From: an uncultured Clostridium sp.
GTDB lineage: Bacteria; Bacillota; Clostridia; Clostridiales; Clostridiaceae
DNA: 64,000 nucleotides
Assembly (NCBI GenBank): GCA_900548455.1
Contig: URKQ01000004.1
Location: 62,001 to 126,000 of the forward strand
Direction: 5' to 3'
Shown here: one piece after another, positions 51,727 to 60,002 of the stretch
How positions within the stretch are numbered: position 1 is the first letter of the stretch
Layout of the letters: every line of letters starts with the position of its first letter
The notes under the pieces: generated by a model
The model's database searches: none
What the model was told of the DNA's origin: nothing
Seen by the model: the letters and a program-made list of their open reading frames with translations, nothing else
Program-made: the position numbers and the translations under genes

Positions 51727-52395
51727 ATGGAGATAAAAAATATAGGTAGTAGAGGTATATTGTTTACTTTTTATGATTTAGGAGTACCAACCAATGTATA
51801 TGTTATTGTTGGGGAAAAATACTTTTATATAATAGATACTTATTTAGGTGTGGAAATAATGAAGGATATAGTAGATTATATAACAGTTCAATATGGCAAA
51901 AAGGAATTTATTATTATTAATACTCATAGTCATTGGGATCATGTATGGGGAAATAGTATGTTTTCATCAAGCTTAATTATAGCTCATGTTTTATGTAAAA
52001 AGCATATGGAGGAAGAGGGCGTCGAAGAACTTGAAGAGAATAAATCATATAAAAAAGGAGAAGTTATATTAACTCCTCCTAATATGACATTTACAGATAA
52101 AATATTTTTTAACGAAGATAATATTTTAATTTACTATACTCCAGGACATACTGATGATTGTGTGTCCATAGTAGATTTAAAGGATAAAGTTTTATATGCA
52201 GGGGATAATTTGGAGAGACCTATACCATATATTACTTTAAGAAATTTTGATGAATATATTATAACATTAAAGGACTATTTGAATTTAGATGTTGAAAAAG
52301 TTATCGGTGGACATACTGATTGTGAAACTAAAAAATTAATAGAAGATAATTTATACTATGTAAGAAAAGTATCCATAGGGGAAACTGAGGAATAG
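51727..52395 (+). CDS. MBL-fold metallohydrolase
   Basis: A 222-residue metallo-beta-lactamase-fold protein. The zinc ligands are in THSHWDHVWGN (near residues 67-77), the second His at YYTPGHTDDCV, Asp in YAGDNLE and His in IGGHTDCE, a complete dinuclear site. It hydrolyses an unknown ester, thioester or lactone. GGAGGGG precedes the ATG. It lies next to the D-aminoacylase remnant and is transcribed as a single gene ending in a 15-bp stem terminator. Confidence 0.82.
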   Translation: MEIKNIGSRGILFTFYDLGVPTNVYVIVGEKYFYIIDTYLGVEIMKDIVDYITVQYGKKEFIIINTHSHWDHVWGNSMFSSSLIIAHVLCKKHMEEEGVEELEENKSYKKGEVILTPPNMTFTDKIFFNEDNILIYYTPGHTDDCVSIVDLKDKVLYAGDNLERPIPYITLRNFDEYIITLKDYLNLDVEKVIGGHTDCETKKLIEDNLYYVRKVSIGETEE

Positions 52396-52470
52396 GAAAG
52401 TGGTGAGTATGAAGACTATCATAAAGAAAATATGAAGTCTTTACTCTAAGTTTATACAGAGCTTTTAATA

Positions 52471-52516
52471 AATAATAGGAAAGTGTTAGATAGAGCACTT
52501 TCCTATTATTTTTAAA
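52471..52516 (+). terminator. Intrinsic terminator after the MBL gene
   Basis: A perfect 15-bp stem (52471-52485 with 52496-52510) is followed by T residues. Confidence 0.88.
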
Positions 52517-52687
52517 TTTCAAGGAAAGAAAATGTTAAAAAAATGAAAATATAAATTGTATATGAGTGTAAGATAATGTATAATTAATGTATCAAATTAA
52601 TTTCAATATTCTGAAAATGATTATTAATTTAACTAATTACGATGGGAATAAAAGAGACCAAGCATTCGTTTTTCTAATTAGTACATA

Positions 52688-52738
52688 CCTTCATTTAGGG
52701 ATAACTAAAGTTAATAGTGAATATGCCTTAGATGAAGG
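52688..52738 (+). other. Hairpin in the leader of the first NhaC-family gene
   Basis: CCTTCATTTAGGG (52688-52700) pairs with CCTTAGATGAAGG (52726-52738) with two G-T pairs. It is followed by an A run rather than T, so it is not a terminator. I see no lysine-riboswitch motifs here, unlike the paralogous gene at 60003. Otherwise the gap 52396-52769 holds only the upstream terminator and AT-rich sequence. Confidence 0.4.
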
Positions 52739-52769
52739 AAAAAAAGTATAAATTGAGGGGGAAAGAAGA

Positions 52770-54347
52770 ATGGATGCAATTGATGTAGGATGGTTATCGA
52801 TTTTACCACCAATAATTGCTATAGCTTTAGCACTTATTACAAAAGAGGTTATTTCATCGCTTATTATTGGAATTTTTTCAGGTACATTGATTTATGCCTT
52901 TGCAACAGGAGGCGGTATAGTTAGAGCCTTTGATGTAACATTTTCACTTATGGCTGAAAAGATGGGAGCTAATGCTTCAATTATGTTATTTTTAGGATTC
53001 TTGGGGGCACTTGTTGCAGTTATTACTATGGCAGGAGGTTCTAGGGCCTATGGAGACTGGGCAAGTAGTAAAATTAAATCTAGGAAGGGCGCATTACTAA
53101 GTACATCTGTATTAGGGGGACTTATTTTTATTGATGATTATTTTAACTGTTTAACAATAGGTACAGTAATGAGACCAGTTACAGACAAGTATAATATTTC
53201 CAGAGAGAAACTTGCTTACATTATAGATGCAACAGCAGCACCTATATGTATAATAGCACCTATTTCATCTTGGGCAGCTTCAGTTATTTCTCAAATGGAT
53301 GGACTTACTGTAAATGGTGAGCCACTTAATGGAATGTCAACTTTTTTGTCAACTATTCCATTTAACCTTTATGCAATTTTAACAATTATTATGGTCATAA
53401 CATTATGTATAACTAATTTAGATTTTGGACCAATGGCAAGATATGAAAAAGCTGCCAGAGATAAAAAAGGTAAAAAGAAAAATGAGGGAACATCTAATGG
53501 TGATGATGAGCTTTCAAGAATGAAAATTTCATCAAAGGGAAAAGTGTTTGATCTTATAATTCCTATTTTAGCACTTATAATTTTTGCAATTCTCTCTATG
53601 CTTTATGTAGGAGGATATTTTGAAGGTGGAATGACTATTGCAGAAGGATTTGGTAATACGGATGCAGGTGCAGCTTTGGCTATTGCAGGTTTTGCAGCCC
53701 TTATAGTAGCATTTGTATTATTTGTTCCACGTAAGGTAATATCTTTTAAGCAGTTTATGGAAGGTATTGGAGTTGGTGTTAAATCCATGGTTGGTGCTTT
53801 TATAATTTTAATATTAGCATGGACTATTAGCGGAGTATGCAGAGATTTATTAAGTACAGGAGAATATGTTGGGGGACTTGTAGCAGCGTCACATATGCCA
53901 CCAGCACTTATTCCAGCTATAATTTTCCTTGTTGCTAGTGGATTAGCTTTTGCAATGGGGACTTCTTGGGGAACTTTTGGAATTCTTATTCCTATAGTTA
54001 CAATGATTTGTTCAGCAGTAGCACCAGAACTTGTCACGGCAAGCCTTGCAGCAACTCTTGCAGGAGCAGTATTTGGAGACCATTGCTCACCTATATCAGA
54101 TACAACAATTTTATCATCTACAGGTGCAGGATGTAATCATATTAACCACGTTTCGTCACAAATTCCTTACACTGTAGTAGTTGCAGTATGTTGTTTCGTT
54201 GGATACTTAATTGCTGGGTTTACAAATAATATGTGGCTTACTCTTGGATCTTCAATTGCATTATTAATTATAGCTCTTGTATTTTTGCACAAAAGAAGTA
54301 GTAAACAAGAAATAAAATTAAAAGATAATTTAAATGTAAATAGATAG
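52770..54347 (+). CDS. NhaC-family transporter, paralogue 1
   Basis: A 525-residue Na+/H+ antiporter-superfamily protein with about 12 membrane segments. ALALITKEVISSLIIGIFSGTLIYAF, GGLIFIDDYFNCLTIGTVMRPVTD, FAMGTSWGTFGILIPIV and GDHCSPISDTTILSSTGAGC are the characteristic conserved blocks. It is highly similar to the riboswitch-controlled paralogue at 60003. NhaC-family members include amino-acid and sodium/proton exchangers. Without the lysine riboswitch its substrate is open: lysine, another amino acid, or Na+/H+ exchange. GAGGGGG precedes the ATG. Confidence 0.8.
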   Translation: MDAIDVGWLSILPPIIAIALALITKEVISSLIIGIFSGTLIYAFATGGGIVRAFDVTFSLMAEKMGANASIMLFLGFLGALVAVITMAGGSRAYGDWASSKIKSRKGALLSTSVLGGLIFIDDYFNCLTIGTVMRPVTDKYNISREKLAYIIDATAAPICIIAPISSWAASVISQMDGLTVNGEPLNGMSTFLSTIPFNLYAILTIIMVITLCITNLDFGPMARYEKAARDKKGKKKNEGTSNGDDELSRMKISSKGKVFDLIIPILALIIFAILSMLYVGGYFEGGMTIAEGFGNTDAGAALAIAGFAALIVAFVLFVPRKVISFKQFMEGIGVGVKSMVGAFIILILAWTISGVCRDLLSTGEYVGGLVAASHMPPALIPAIIFLVASGLAFAMGTSWGTFGILIPIVTMICSAVAPELVTASLAATLAGAVFGDHCSPISDTTILSSTGAGCNHINHVSSQIPYTVVVAVCCFVGYLIAGFTNNMWLTLGSSIALLIIALVFLHKRSSKQEIKLKDNLNVNR

Positions 54348-54348
54348 T

Positions 54349-54382
54349 AAAAACGGAAGGGGTTAGTCCTTCCGTTTTTATT
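54349..54382 (+). terminator. Intrinsic terminator after the first NhaC-family gene
   Basis: A perfect 12-bp stem (54349-54360 with 54368-54379) starts with A5 and ends with T5. Confidence 0.88.
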
Positions 54383-54506
54383 TGGTGTTAATTATTTGTT
54401 CACATGTAACGATATATAACTTACGCACCATGGATTTATAGCTGAATTCTAATTATAAATAAAATTTTAACGAAAAAATTTGGTATATATCCTAAATCTT
54501 TAATAT

Positions 54507-54552
54507 TTCTTAAGATTTTCTAAATCTAATCTTAAGAAGCCTTCTGTATAAT
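54507..54552 (+). promoter_or_regulatory. Long inverted repeat overlapping the glycolipid operon promoter
   Basis: TTCTTAAGATT (54507-54517) and AATCTTAAGAA (54528-54538) are perfect inverted repeats with a 10-base spacer. Each arm also contains CTTAAG. A TATAAT (54547-54552) follows at the right distance for a -10 element, so the right arm lies in the promoter spacer. It is probably an operator for a dimeric regulator; no regulator gene lies nearby. Confidence 0.45.
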
Positions 54553-54635
54553 TAGAGTCAATTGAAGTTGAATGTTAAGAAAAATAGTTTGTAAGTAATA
54601 TAAATGTGTAAGACATTGAAATGGGGTATTTTATA

Positions 54636-55712
54636 ATGAATATATTAATTTTGACTTGTTGTTTTGGGATGGGTCATTATAGTGCTGCACAAGCAGTAAA
54701 AGAGGATCTTATGAAATGTGATTCTAACATTTCTGTTACCATTGTAGATATAATAGAATGGTTATTTCCTATGACAAATAAAGTGATATATACTTTTTTT
54801 AATTCATTTATTTGTAAATTTTCTGGAATATATAATTTTATAAATGGAATAGCTAGCAAAAATAGTAGTAAGCCTTTAACAAAAGGGAAAATGAAGGGCA
54901 TAAGAAAATTAATGGATAAATTTAAACCAGATATAATAGTGTCAACTTGGTCAGGTAGTACTAAGTATGCATCGAAATATAAAAAGGTTAGTAAGGATAA
55001 TACGCCTTTATATACTTATATAACTGATATTGAAGCCCATGAAGGATGGTATTTAGATGAATCAGATTTATATTTTGTTGGTACAGAAAGTACAAAAGAA
55101 AAGCTTATAGAGAATAATATTGATTCTAATAAAATAGTAATTAGTGGAATTCCAATAAGGCAAGCCTTCAAGGATGCTAATAATTATGATAAAAAGAATG
55201 AAAAAAAGGAGATTCTTCTAATGGGAGGAGGATTGGGGTTAATACCATGTATATGGGATATATTAACACCGTTATCCAATGATAATAGATATTCAGTGAC
55301 TGTTATTACAGGTAAGAATAAAAGGATGTATAAAAAGATAAAAAGTAGATTTCCTGAAATTAATGTTATTTCATATACAAAGGAAGTAGATAAATATATG
55401 AAAAATGCTGATATAATAGTAACTAAACCTGGAGGAATTTCTATTTTTGAAGCTATATATACTTATACTCCATTGTTTATTATCAATCCAACATTATCAC
55501 AAGAAGTAATAAACGGAAAATTCATTGAAGAGAATTGTATTGGTAAGGTAGTATGGAATGTTGATTCAAATATAGACGATATGATAGTGTCAGTTATGGA
55601 AGATGATAAATTAATTGGTGAAATGAAGGAAAATATGCAACTAATAAAGAATGATATTGAAGAGACTAGACTTAGACTTATATACAAGGAGAAAAAAGCA
55701 AAATGTGGATAA
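54636..55712 (+). CDS. MGDG-synthase-type glycosyltransferase
   Basis: A 358-residue GT-B glycosyltransferase. The N-terminal CCFGMGHYSAAQAVKEDL matches the lipid-acceptor domain of MGDG synthase and UgtP-type diacylglycerol glucosyltransferases. The C-terminal KPGGISIFEAIYTYTPLFII is the nucleotide-sugar binding motif shared with MurG. It would make a glycolipid at the inner membrane face. ATG 54636 is chosen by its upstream GGGG; ATG 54621 lacks a site. It is the first gene of a glycolipid/envelope operon and overlaps the deacetylase gene by ten bases. Confidence 0.8.
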   Translation: MNILILTCCFGMGHYSAAQAVKEDLMKCDSNISVTIVDIIEWLFPMTNKVIYTFFNSFICKFSGIYNFINGIASKNSSKPLTKGKMKGIRKLMDKFKPDIIVSTWSGSTKYASKYKKVSKDNTPLYTYITDIEAHEGWYLDESDLYFVGTESTKEKLIENNIDSNKIVISGIPIRQAFKDANNYDKKNEKKEILLMGGGLGLIPCIWDILTPLSNDNRYSVTVITGKNKRMYKKIKSRFPEINVISYTKEVDKYMKNADIIVTKPGGISIFEAIYTYTPLFIINPTLSQEVINGKFIEENCIGKVVWNVDSNIDDMIVSVMEDDKLIGEMKENMQLIKNDIEETRLRLIYKEKKAKCG

Positions 55713-56428
55713 TAGTATTAGTACTCTTGATTATATTATATATGATGATTTATGGCGTTATTCCAACAATTATCTATAGAATAAGAAACAAGAAAGATCA
55801 AAAATTGAGGGAGTGTGCTAAAAGTAAAGATTTATATTTAACTTTTGATGATGGGGTAGATGAAAAGTACACAATGGAAGTACTTAAAGTTTTAAAAGAA
55901 TTTGAGATTTCTGCTACTTTTTTTGTGGTTGCAAGTTTTGCTGCAAAGAATCCTGAGATTGTTGCAAAAATGAAAGAAGACGGACATCTTATAGGTTTTC
56001 ACTCTTTAAATCATGAAAATGAAATTTTACAGATGCCCTTAAAAGTAAAGAGAGATTTTATAAAAGGTATAGATATTTTGAAAAAATTAGGTGTTAAGGT
56101 GAAATACTTTAGGCCACCTTGGGGACATTTTAGTCTTGCTGGAATTAAAGAAATAAAGAGGTTTAATTTAAAGATAGTTTTATGGGATGTAATAGTTCAG
56201 GATTGGAAGGCTGATACGGATGCAGAAACCATAGCTAAAAAGCTTCTTGATAAAACGTCCAAGGGGCACATAATTTGCCTTCATGATGGAAGGGGCAAAA
56301 ATGAAGCACCTAAGAGGACAATTGAAGCTTTGAAAATAGTTTTACCAATTTGGAAATCTCAAGGCTATACTTTTAAAACTGTGGAGGAACTAGATGATGA
56401 AGCATGGAAAAATGTGGGGAATAATTAA
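55703..56428 (+). CDS. Polysaccharide deacetylase (NodB domain)
   Basis: A 241-residue protein with one N-terminal membrane helix (about 1-22) and a NodB-homology domain. LTFDDGVDEKYT contributes the catalytic Asp pair, GFHSLNHENE the zinc His pair, and RPPWGHFS motif 3. It would remove acetyl groups from a cell-surface glycan or lipid-linked sugar. The start overlaps the glycosyltransferase gene by ten bases, and the end overlaps the flippase-like gene by 35 bases. Confidence 0.85.
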   Translation: MWIIVLVLLIILYMMIYGVIPTIIYRIRNKKDQKLRECAKSKDLYLTFDDGVDEKYTMEVLKVLKEFEISATFFVVASFAAKNPEIVAKMKEDGHLIGFHSLNHENEILQMPLKVKRDFIKGIDILKKLGVKVKYFRPPWGHFSLAGIKEIKRFNLKIVLWDVIVQDWKADTDAETIAKKLLDKTSKGHIICLHDGRGKNEAPKRTIEALKIVLPIWKSQGYTFKTVEELDDEAWKNVGNN

Positions 56429-57458
56429 AAATGGTGGGCTCTTTGCTCTTATAGTAATTGTAACATTGCGTGTATTTATATTTAATGGAAACTTTAAAAA
56501 TACATACAATGTGATGTCAAATGTGAATCTAAATTATATTTTTATAGCAATTTTAGTTATGGGTGTAGTTGTACTTTGTGAAGCTATTAATATAAAGAGA
56601 AGCTTAAAATTATTTAAGGAAAATACAACTATATTACATTGTATTCAGTATTCCTTAGTTGGAATATTTTTTAGCTCAATAACACCTTCAGCATCAGGGG
56701 GTCAGCCTATGCAGCTTTATTTTATGCATAAAAAAAAGATAAACGTGTCAAGTGGTATGTTAGCGCTTTTAATATGTCTTGCTAGTTATCAATTTGTTGT
56801 GGTGTTTTTAGGTTGCATAAGTATTATTTTTAATTGGAATTTTTTTAACAAGTTATTAGGGTCTTTCAGCTTGTTATTTTTTGTAGGTATGTTTTTAAAT
56901 ACAGTGCTCTTAGGATTTATAGTTTTGGCTATATTTTCAAAGAAAGCTATATATTCTGTTGTTAACTTTATAGTAAATATAGTTAAATGCTTTAGTGAGG
57001 AGAAAGCTTCATCTTTAAAGGAAAAGGCTTTAGTTGAGATAGAAAGATATAAAGAAAGTGCAGTATATCTTAAAGGACAAAAAAAGTTTATTATAAATAC
57101 TGTTTTAATTACAATGATTCAAATTATTGCTCTCCATAGTATTCCCTTCTGGGCATATAAATCTTTAGGATTGTCAGGGGCAACTGTTTATCAATTCGTT
57201 TTAATTCAAGCGGCCTTATATATAACAGGAGCAGTATTACCACTGCCAGGAGCAGTAGGAATAGGTGAAGGAGGATTTTTAGTATTCTTTAAGTCTTTTT
57301 TTCCAAGCCATATGACAAACTCAGCAATGGTAATAAGCAGAGGAATCAGTTTTTATTTAATGGTACTTATTAGTGGGATAGGTATATGGATACTAGGTCT
57401 TAAAAAGTATGAAACTAAAAAGAAGGTCTTAAAGGGAAATGTTATGTATGAAGAGTGA
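56394..57458 (+). CDS. Flippase-like membrane protein (lysylphosphatidylglycerol-synthase TM family), copy 1
   Basis: A 354-residue polytopic protein of the UPF0104/LPG_synthase_TM family, the flippase half of MprF without its synthase half. The signature FFSSITPSASGGQPMQLYFMHKK is present, as is the late LPLPGAVGIGEGGFLVFF motif. It probably moves the lipid product of the operon across the membrane. Two ATGs (56394, 56397) follow GGAGG inside the deacetylase gene. It is closely related to the copy at 58544. Confidence 0.8.
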   Translation: MMKHGKMWGIIKNGGLFALIVIVTLRVFIFNGNFKNTYNVMSNVNLNYIFIAILVMGVVVLCEAINIKRSLKLFKENTTILHCIQYSLVGIFFSSITPSASGGQPMQLYFMHKKKINVSSGMLALLICLASYQFVVVFLGCISIIFNWNFFNKLLGSFSLLFFVGMFLNTVLLGFIVLAIFSKKAIYSVVNFIVNIVKCFSEEKASSLKEKALVEIERYKESAVYLKGQKKFIINTVLITMIQIIALHSIPFWAYKSLGLSGATVYQFVLIQAALYITGAVLPLPGAVGIGEGGFLVFFKSFFPSHMTNSAMVISRGISFYLMVLISGIGIWILGLKKYETKKKVLKGNVMYEE

Positions 57459-58467
57459 TAGCAGTTTATCTTATGGAGTATTTGATATAAGTAAGTTTAT
57501 TGCTGCTATTTTAGTTGTGGCAATTCATTGCAGCTCCAGCTATGAAATAAATAATGATATTGCATTTTTCTTTATAAATGTAATTGGAAGATTAGCAGTT
57601 CCTTTTTTCTTTTGTGTGTCAGGATTTTTAATTAGTAAAAAGAACATTGAAGATTGGGATATTGTTAAAAACTATATAAAAAGATTAATACAACTATATC
57701 TAGTTTGGTCTATAGTATATTTGCCTGTTAATATCTATTTAGTTGTAACAGATGAAAAAATATTTATAGGAATACTGGACTATTTAAAGGACATATTTTT
57801 TGTAGGATCCTTTATCCCATTATGGTACTTTCCAGCCCTTATTTTTGGAGTATTAGTTATTCACTTTTTAATGAAAAAATTAAGTATTACAAAGGTTATG
57901 GCTATTTCATTCTTTATATTTGTTATAGGTTTATTTGGTGATGCATATTATGGACTGCTTTTTTCAGCACCTAAATTAAAAAACATATATGATATGTATT
58001 TGTTAGTTTTTGAAACTACTAGAAATGGATTGTTTTTTGGAATGTTTTTTATTTCTTTAGGGATATACTTACAGAAAAAAAGAAAAAGTATTTCTATTAA
58101 AAGAGTAATTTTAGGATTAATATTTTCAACAGTTTTATTAACCGTAGAAGTTTTTGTGTTAAAATATTACAATGTGGCTCTTGACTATAATATGCTAATA
58201 TTTACAATCCCAAGTATATATTTTATATTTTTATTGCTTATAAATATAAAACTTGAAAATAAACCAATATATTTAACTTTAAGAAAGATGAGTATTTTAA
58301 TTTTTGGTTCTCATTGTATAATGCGAGGAGCAATGTATTTAATAGGACACTTTTTAAAAATTAACATTATAAATGAGAAATTTATTTATCATTTTTTAGG
58401 AACAACAGCATTATCAATTTTATTTTCCTTTATTCTATTACATCATTTTAAGAAAATAAAAATTTGA
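57448..58467 (+). CDS. Acyltransferase family 3 membrane protein
   Basis: A 339-residue protein with about ten membrane segments. FDISKFIAAILVVAIHCSSSYEIN, with its helix-1 His, matches the acyltransferase_3 (OafA/YrhL-like) family, which O-acetylates surface glycans. The start overlaps the flippase gene. ATG 57448 is preferred because AAAGGGA lies ten bases upstream; an ATG at 57439 is too close to it. An acylating step in the same operon as a deacetylase suggests remodelling of one surface polymer or glycolipid. Confidence 0.78.
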   Translation: MKSDSSLSYGVFDISKFIAAILVVAIHCSSSYEINNDIAFFFINVIGRLAVPFFFCVSGFLISKKNIEDWDIVKNYIKRLIQLYLVWSIVYLPVNIYLVVTDEKIFIGILDYLKDIFFVGSFIPLWYFPALIFGVLVIHFLMKKLSITKVMAISFFIFVIGLFGDAYYGLLFSAPKLKNIYDMYLLVFETTRNGLFFGMFFISLGIYLQKKRKSISIKRVILGLIFSTVLLTVEVFVLKYYNVALDYNMLIFTIPSIYFIFLLLINIKLENKPIYLTLRKMSILIFGSHCIMRGAMYLIGHFLKINIINEKFIYHFLGTTALSILFSFILLHHFKKIKI

Positions 58468-58543
58468 ATATATTTACTATATATGATATAACTACAAATA
58501 GAATATCATCATATCAGTGTGTTAATGTATTTGGAGGAGCTTT

Positions 58544-59620
58544 ATGAATAAGGGACGAAAGTTGTGGAATGTTATGAAAAATGGAGGGTTATTTCTTATT
58601 ATAGCAGTAATAACTCTCCGTATATTTTTCTTTAATGATAATTTTAAAGAGACAGTTGAGATAATATCTAAGGTTAATTTAATATATATAGCCATTGGTA
58701 TTTTATTTATGTTTATAGTAGTGTTATGTGAAGGAATAAATATAAAAAGAAGTTTAAGTTTATGCAAAGAGGAATTTACCCTAAAGGAAAGCATGAAATG
58801 TTCATTGACAGGAATGTTTTTTAGCTCCATAACTCCATCTGCATCAGGTGGACAACCTATGCAATTATATTTTATGCATAAAAGGGGAAAGAAGATTTCC
58901 AGTGGAACCTTAACGCTATTAATTTGTCTTGCAAGTTATCAATTTGTAGCTGTACTTGCAGCAACTCTTAGCATTGTATTTGAAAGAAATATATTTTATA
59001 TGTTCTTAGGCAAATATAGTATTTTATTTTTTATTGGAATGGCACTAAATACTATATTGCTTGTTTTTATTATTATGGCTATATTTTCTAACAAGATAAT
59101 ATTTAACACTGTTTCTTTAGTTACTTATATAATAAAAAGATTTAATATGGAGTTATCAATAAAATTTAATGATAAAGCACTTATAGAAATTAAGAAATAT
59201 AAAAGCAGTGCAGAATATTTAAAAGGAAATAGAAAATTTATAATAAACACTGTTTTAATATCTTTTATACAGATTATGGCTTTTCATAGTATTCCGTTTT
59301 GGGCTTATAAGGCCCTTGGATTACCTGGAATAGGTATTTTTGATTTTATTTTTATTCAGGCGGCTTTATATATTACTGGGGCAGCTCTGCCTTTCCCTGG
59401 AGCCATGGGCATAGGGGAATGTGGTTTCCTTGTATTTTTCCAATGTAAATTTGCCAAGAACATGATAAATTCTGCAATGTTGATTAGTAGAGGTATAAGT
59501 TTTTATATGATGGTACTTATTAGTGGAGCAGTTGTTTTAACTTCTCATTTCAATAGAAGTAATAGTAATAAACGTATAGCTAGCGGTAATGTAATTATAA
59601 AAAATAATGAACAAATGTAA
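58544..59620 (+). CDS. Flippase-like membrane protein, copy 2
   Basis: A 358-residue paralogue of the protein at 56394, sharing the identical core SSITPSASGGQPMQLYFMHK and the FPGAMGIGECGFLVFF motif. Similarity runs from the first residues (NKGRKLWNVMKNGGLF versus KHGKMWGIIKNGGLF). It has its own GGAGGAG ribosome site and a 76-base gap from the acyltransferase gene, so it may be read with the operon or separately. The two flippases may serve two lipid substrates. Confidence 0.8.
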   Translation: MNKGRKLWNVMKNGGLFLIIAVITLRIFFFNDNFKETVEIISKVNLIYIAIGILFMFIVVLCEGINIKRSLSLCKEEFTLKESMKCSLTGMFFSSITPSASGGQPMQLYFMHKRGKKISSGTLTLLICLASYQFVAVLAATLSIVFERNIFYMFLGKYSILFFIGMALNTILLVFIIMAIFSNKIIFNTVSLVTYIIKRFNMELSIKFNDKALIEIKKYKSSAEYLKGNRKFIINTVLISFIQIMAFHSIPFWAYKALGLPGIGIFDFIFIQAALYITGAALPFPGAMGIGECGFLVFFQCKFAKNMINSAMLISRGISFYMMVLISGAVVLTSHFNRSNSNKRIASGNVIIKNNEQM

Positions 59621-59639
59621 CTTTTTGTAGAAAAAAGTG

Positions 59640-59668
59640 TTTACAATTATTAATTAATAATGTATAAT
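59640..59668 (+). promoter_or_regulatory. Promoter of the lysine-riboswitch transcript
   Basis: TTTACA (59640-59645), a 17-bp spacer and a perfect TATAAT (59663-59668). Confidence 0.85.
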
Positions 59669-59689
59669 ACCAAATAACAAGTAAATAAA

Positions 59690-59948
59690 GTTTTGATAGA
59701 GGTTGCGGTTTCTATTAGTATATCTGTGGAGTTAAGCACAGTGAAGCAGATAAAAAGGAGATATCGCCGAAATGTATAGTTAATGCTTTAAGACTATATG
59801 TTGGGTTTATATAGAATATGTATAAGACTGTCACAATTTTGTGGAGAGCTATCATGAGAGATATTTTGATATTTATGGAAACTTATTAGTGCACGTTTGT
59901 TTTTATGTTTATTAAGTCTTGAGTGATGGAGCTCAAGGCTTTTTTTAC
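59690..59948 (+). ncRNA. Lysine riboswitch (L-box) with terminator
   Basis: L-box landmarks appear in order: GATAGAGGTTGCGG (59695-59708), GTGAAGCAG, GGAGATATCGCCGAAA (59757-59772), TGTTGGGTTT, GACTGTCAC, and GTGGAGAGCTATC (59841-59853). P1 closes by GATAG (59695-59699) with CTATC (59849-59853). A terminator (AGTCTTGAG/CTCAAGGCT, 59914-59940, then T7) follows 60 bases later. Lysine binding would stop transcription of the transporter gene at 60003. Confidence 0.9.
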
Positions 59949-60002
59949 TTTGGTAATACTTTAAAAGAAATAAAAAAGTTAGAACTAAAGGAGGACGTAA
60001 AA

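Noticed and set aside
59919..60002. N-terminal extension of the lysine transporter
   Set aside because: It would translate the riboswitch terminator; AAAGGAGG directly precedes ATG 60003.
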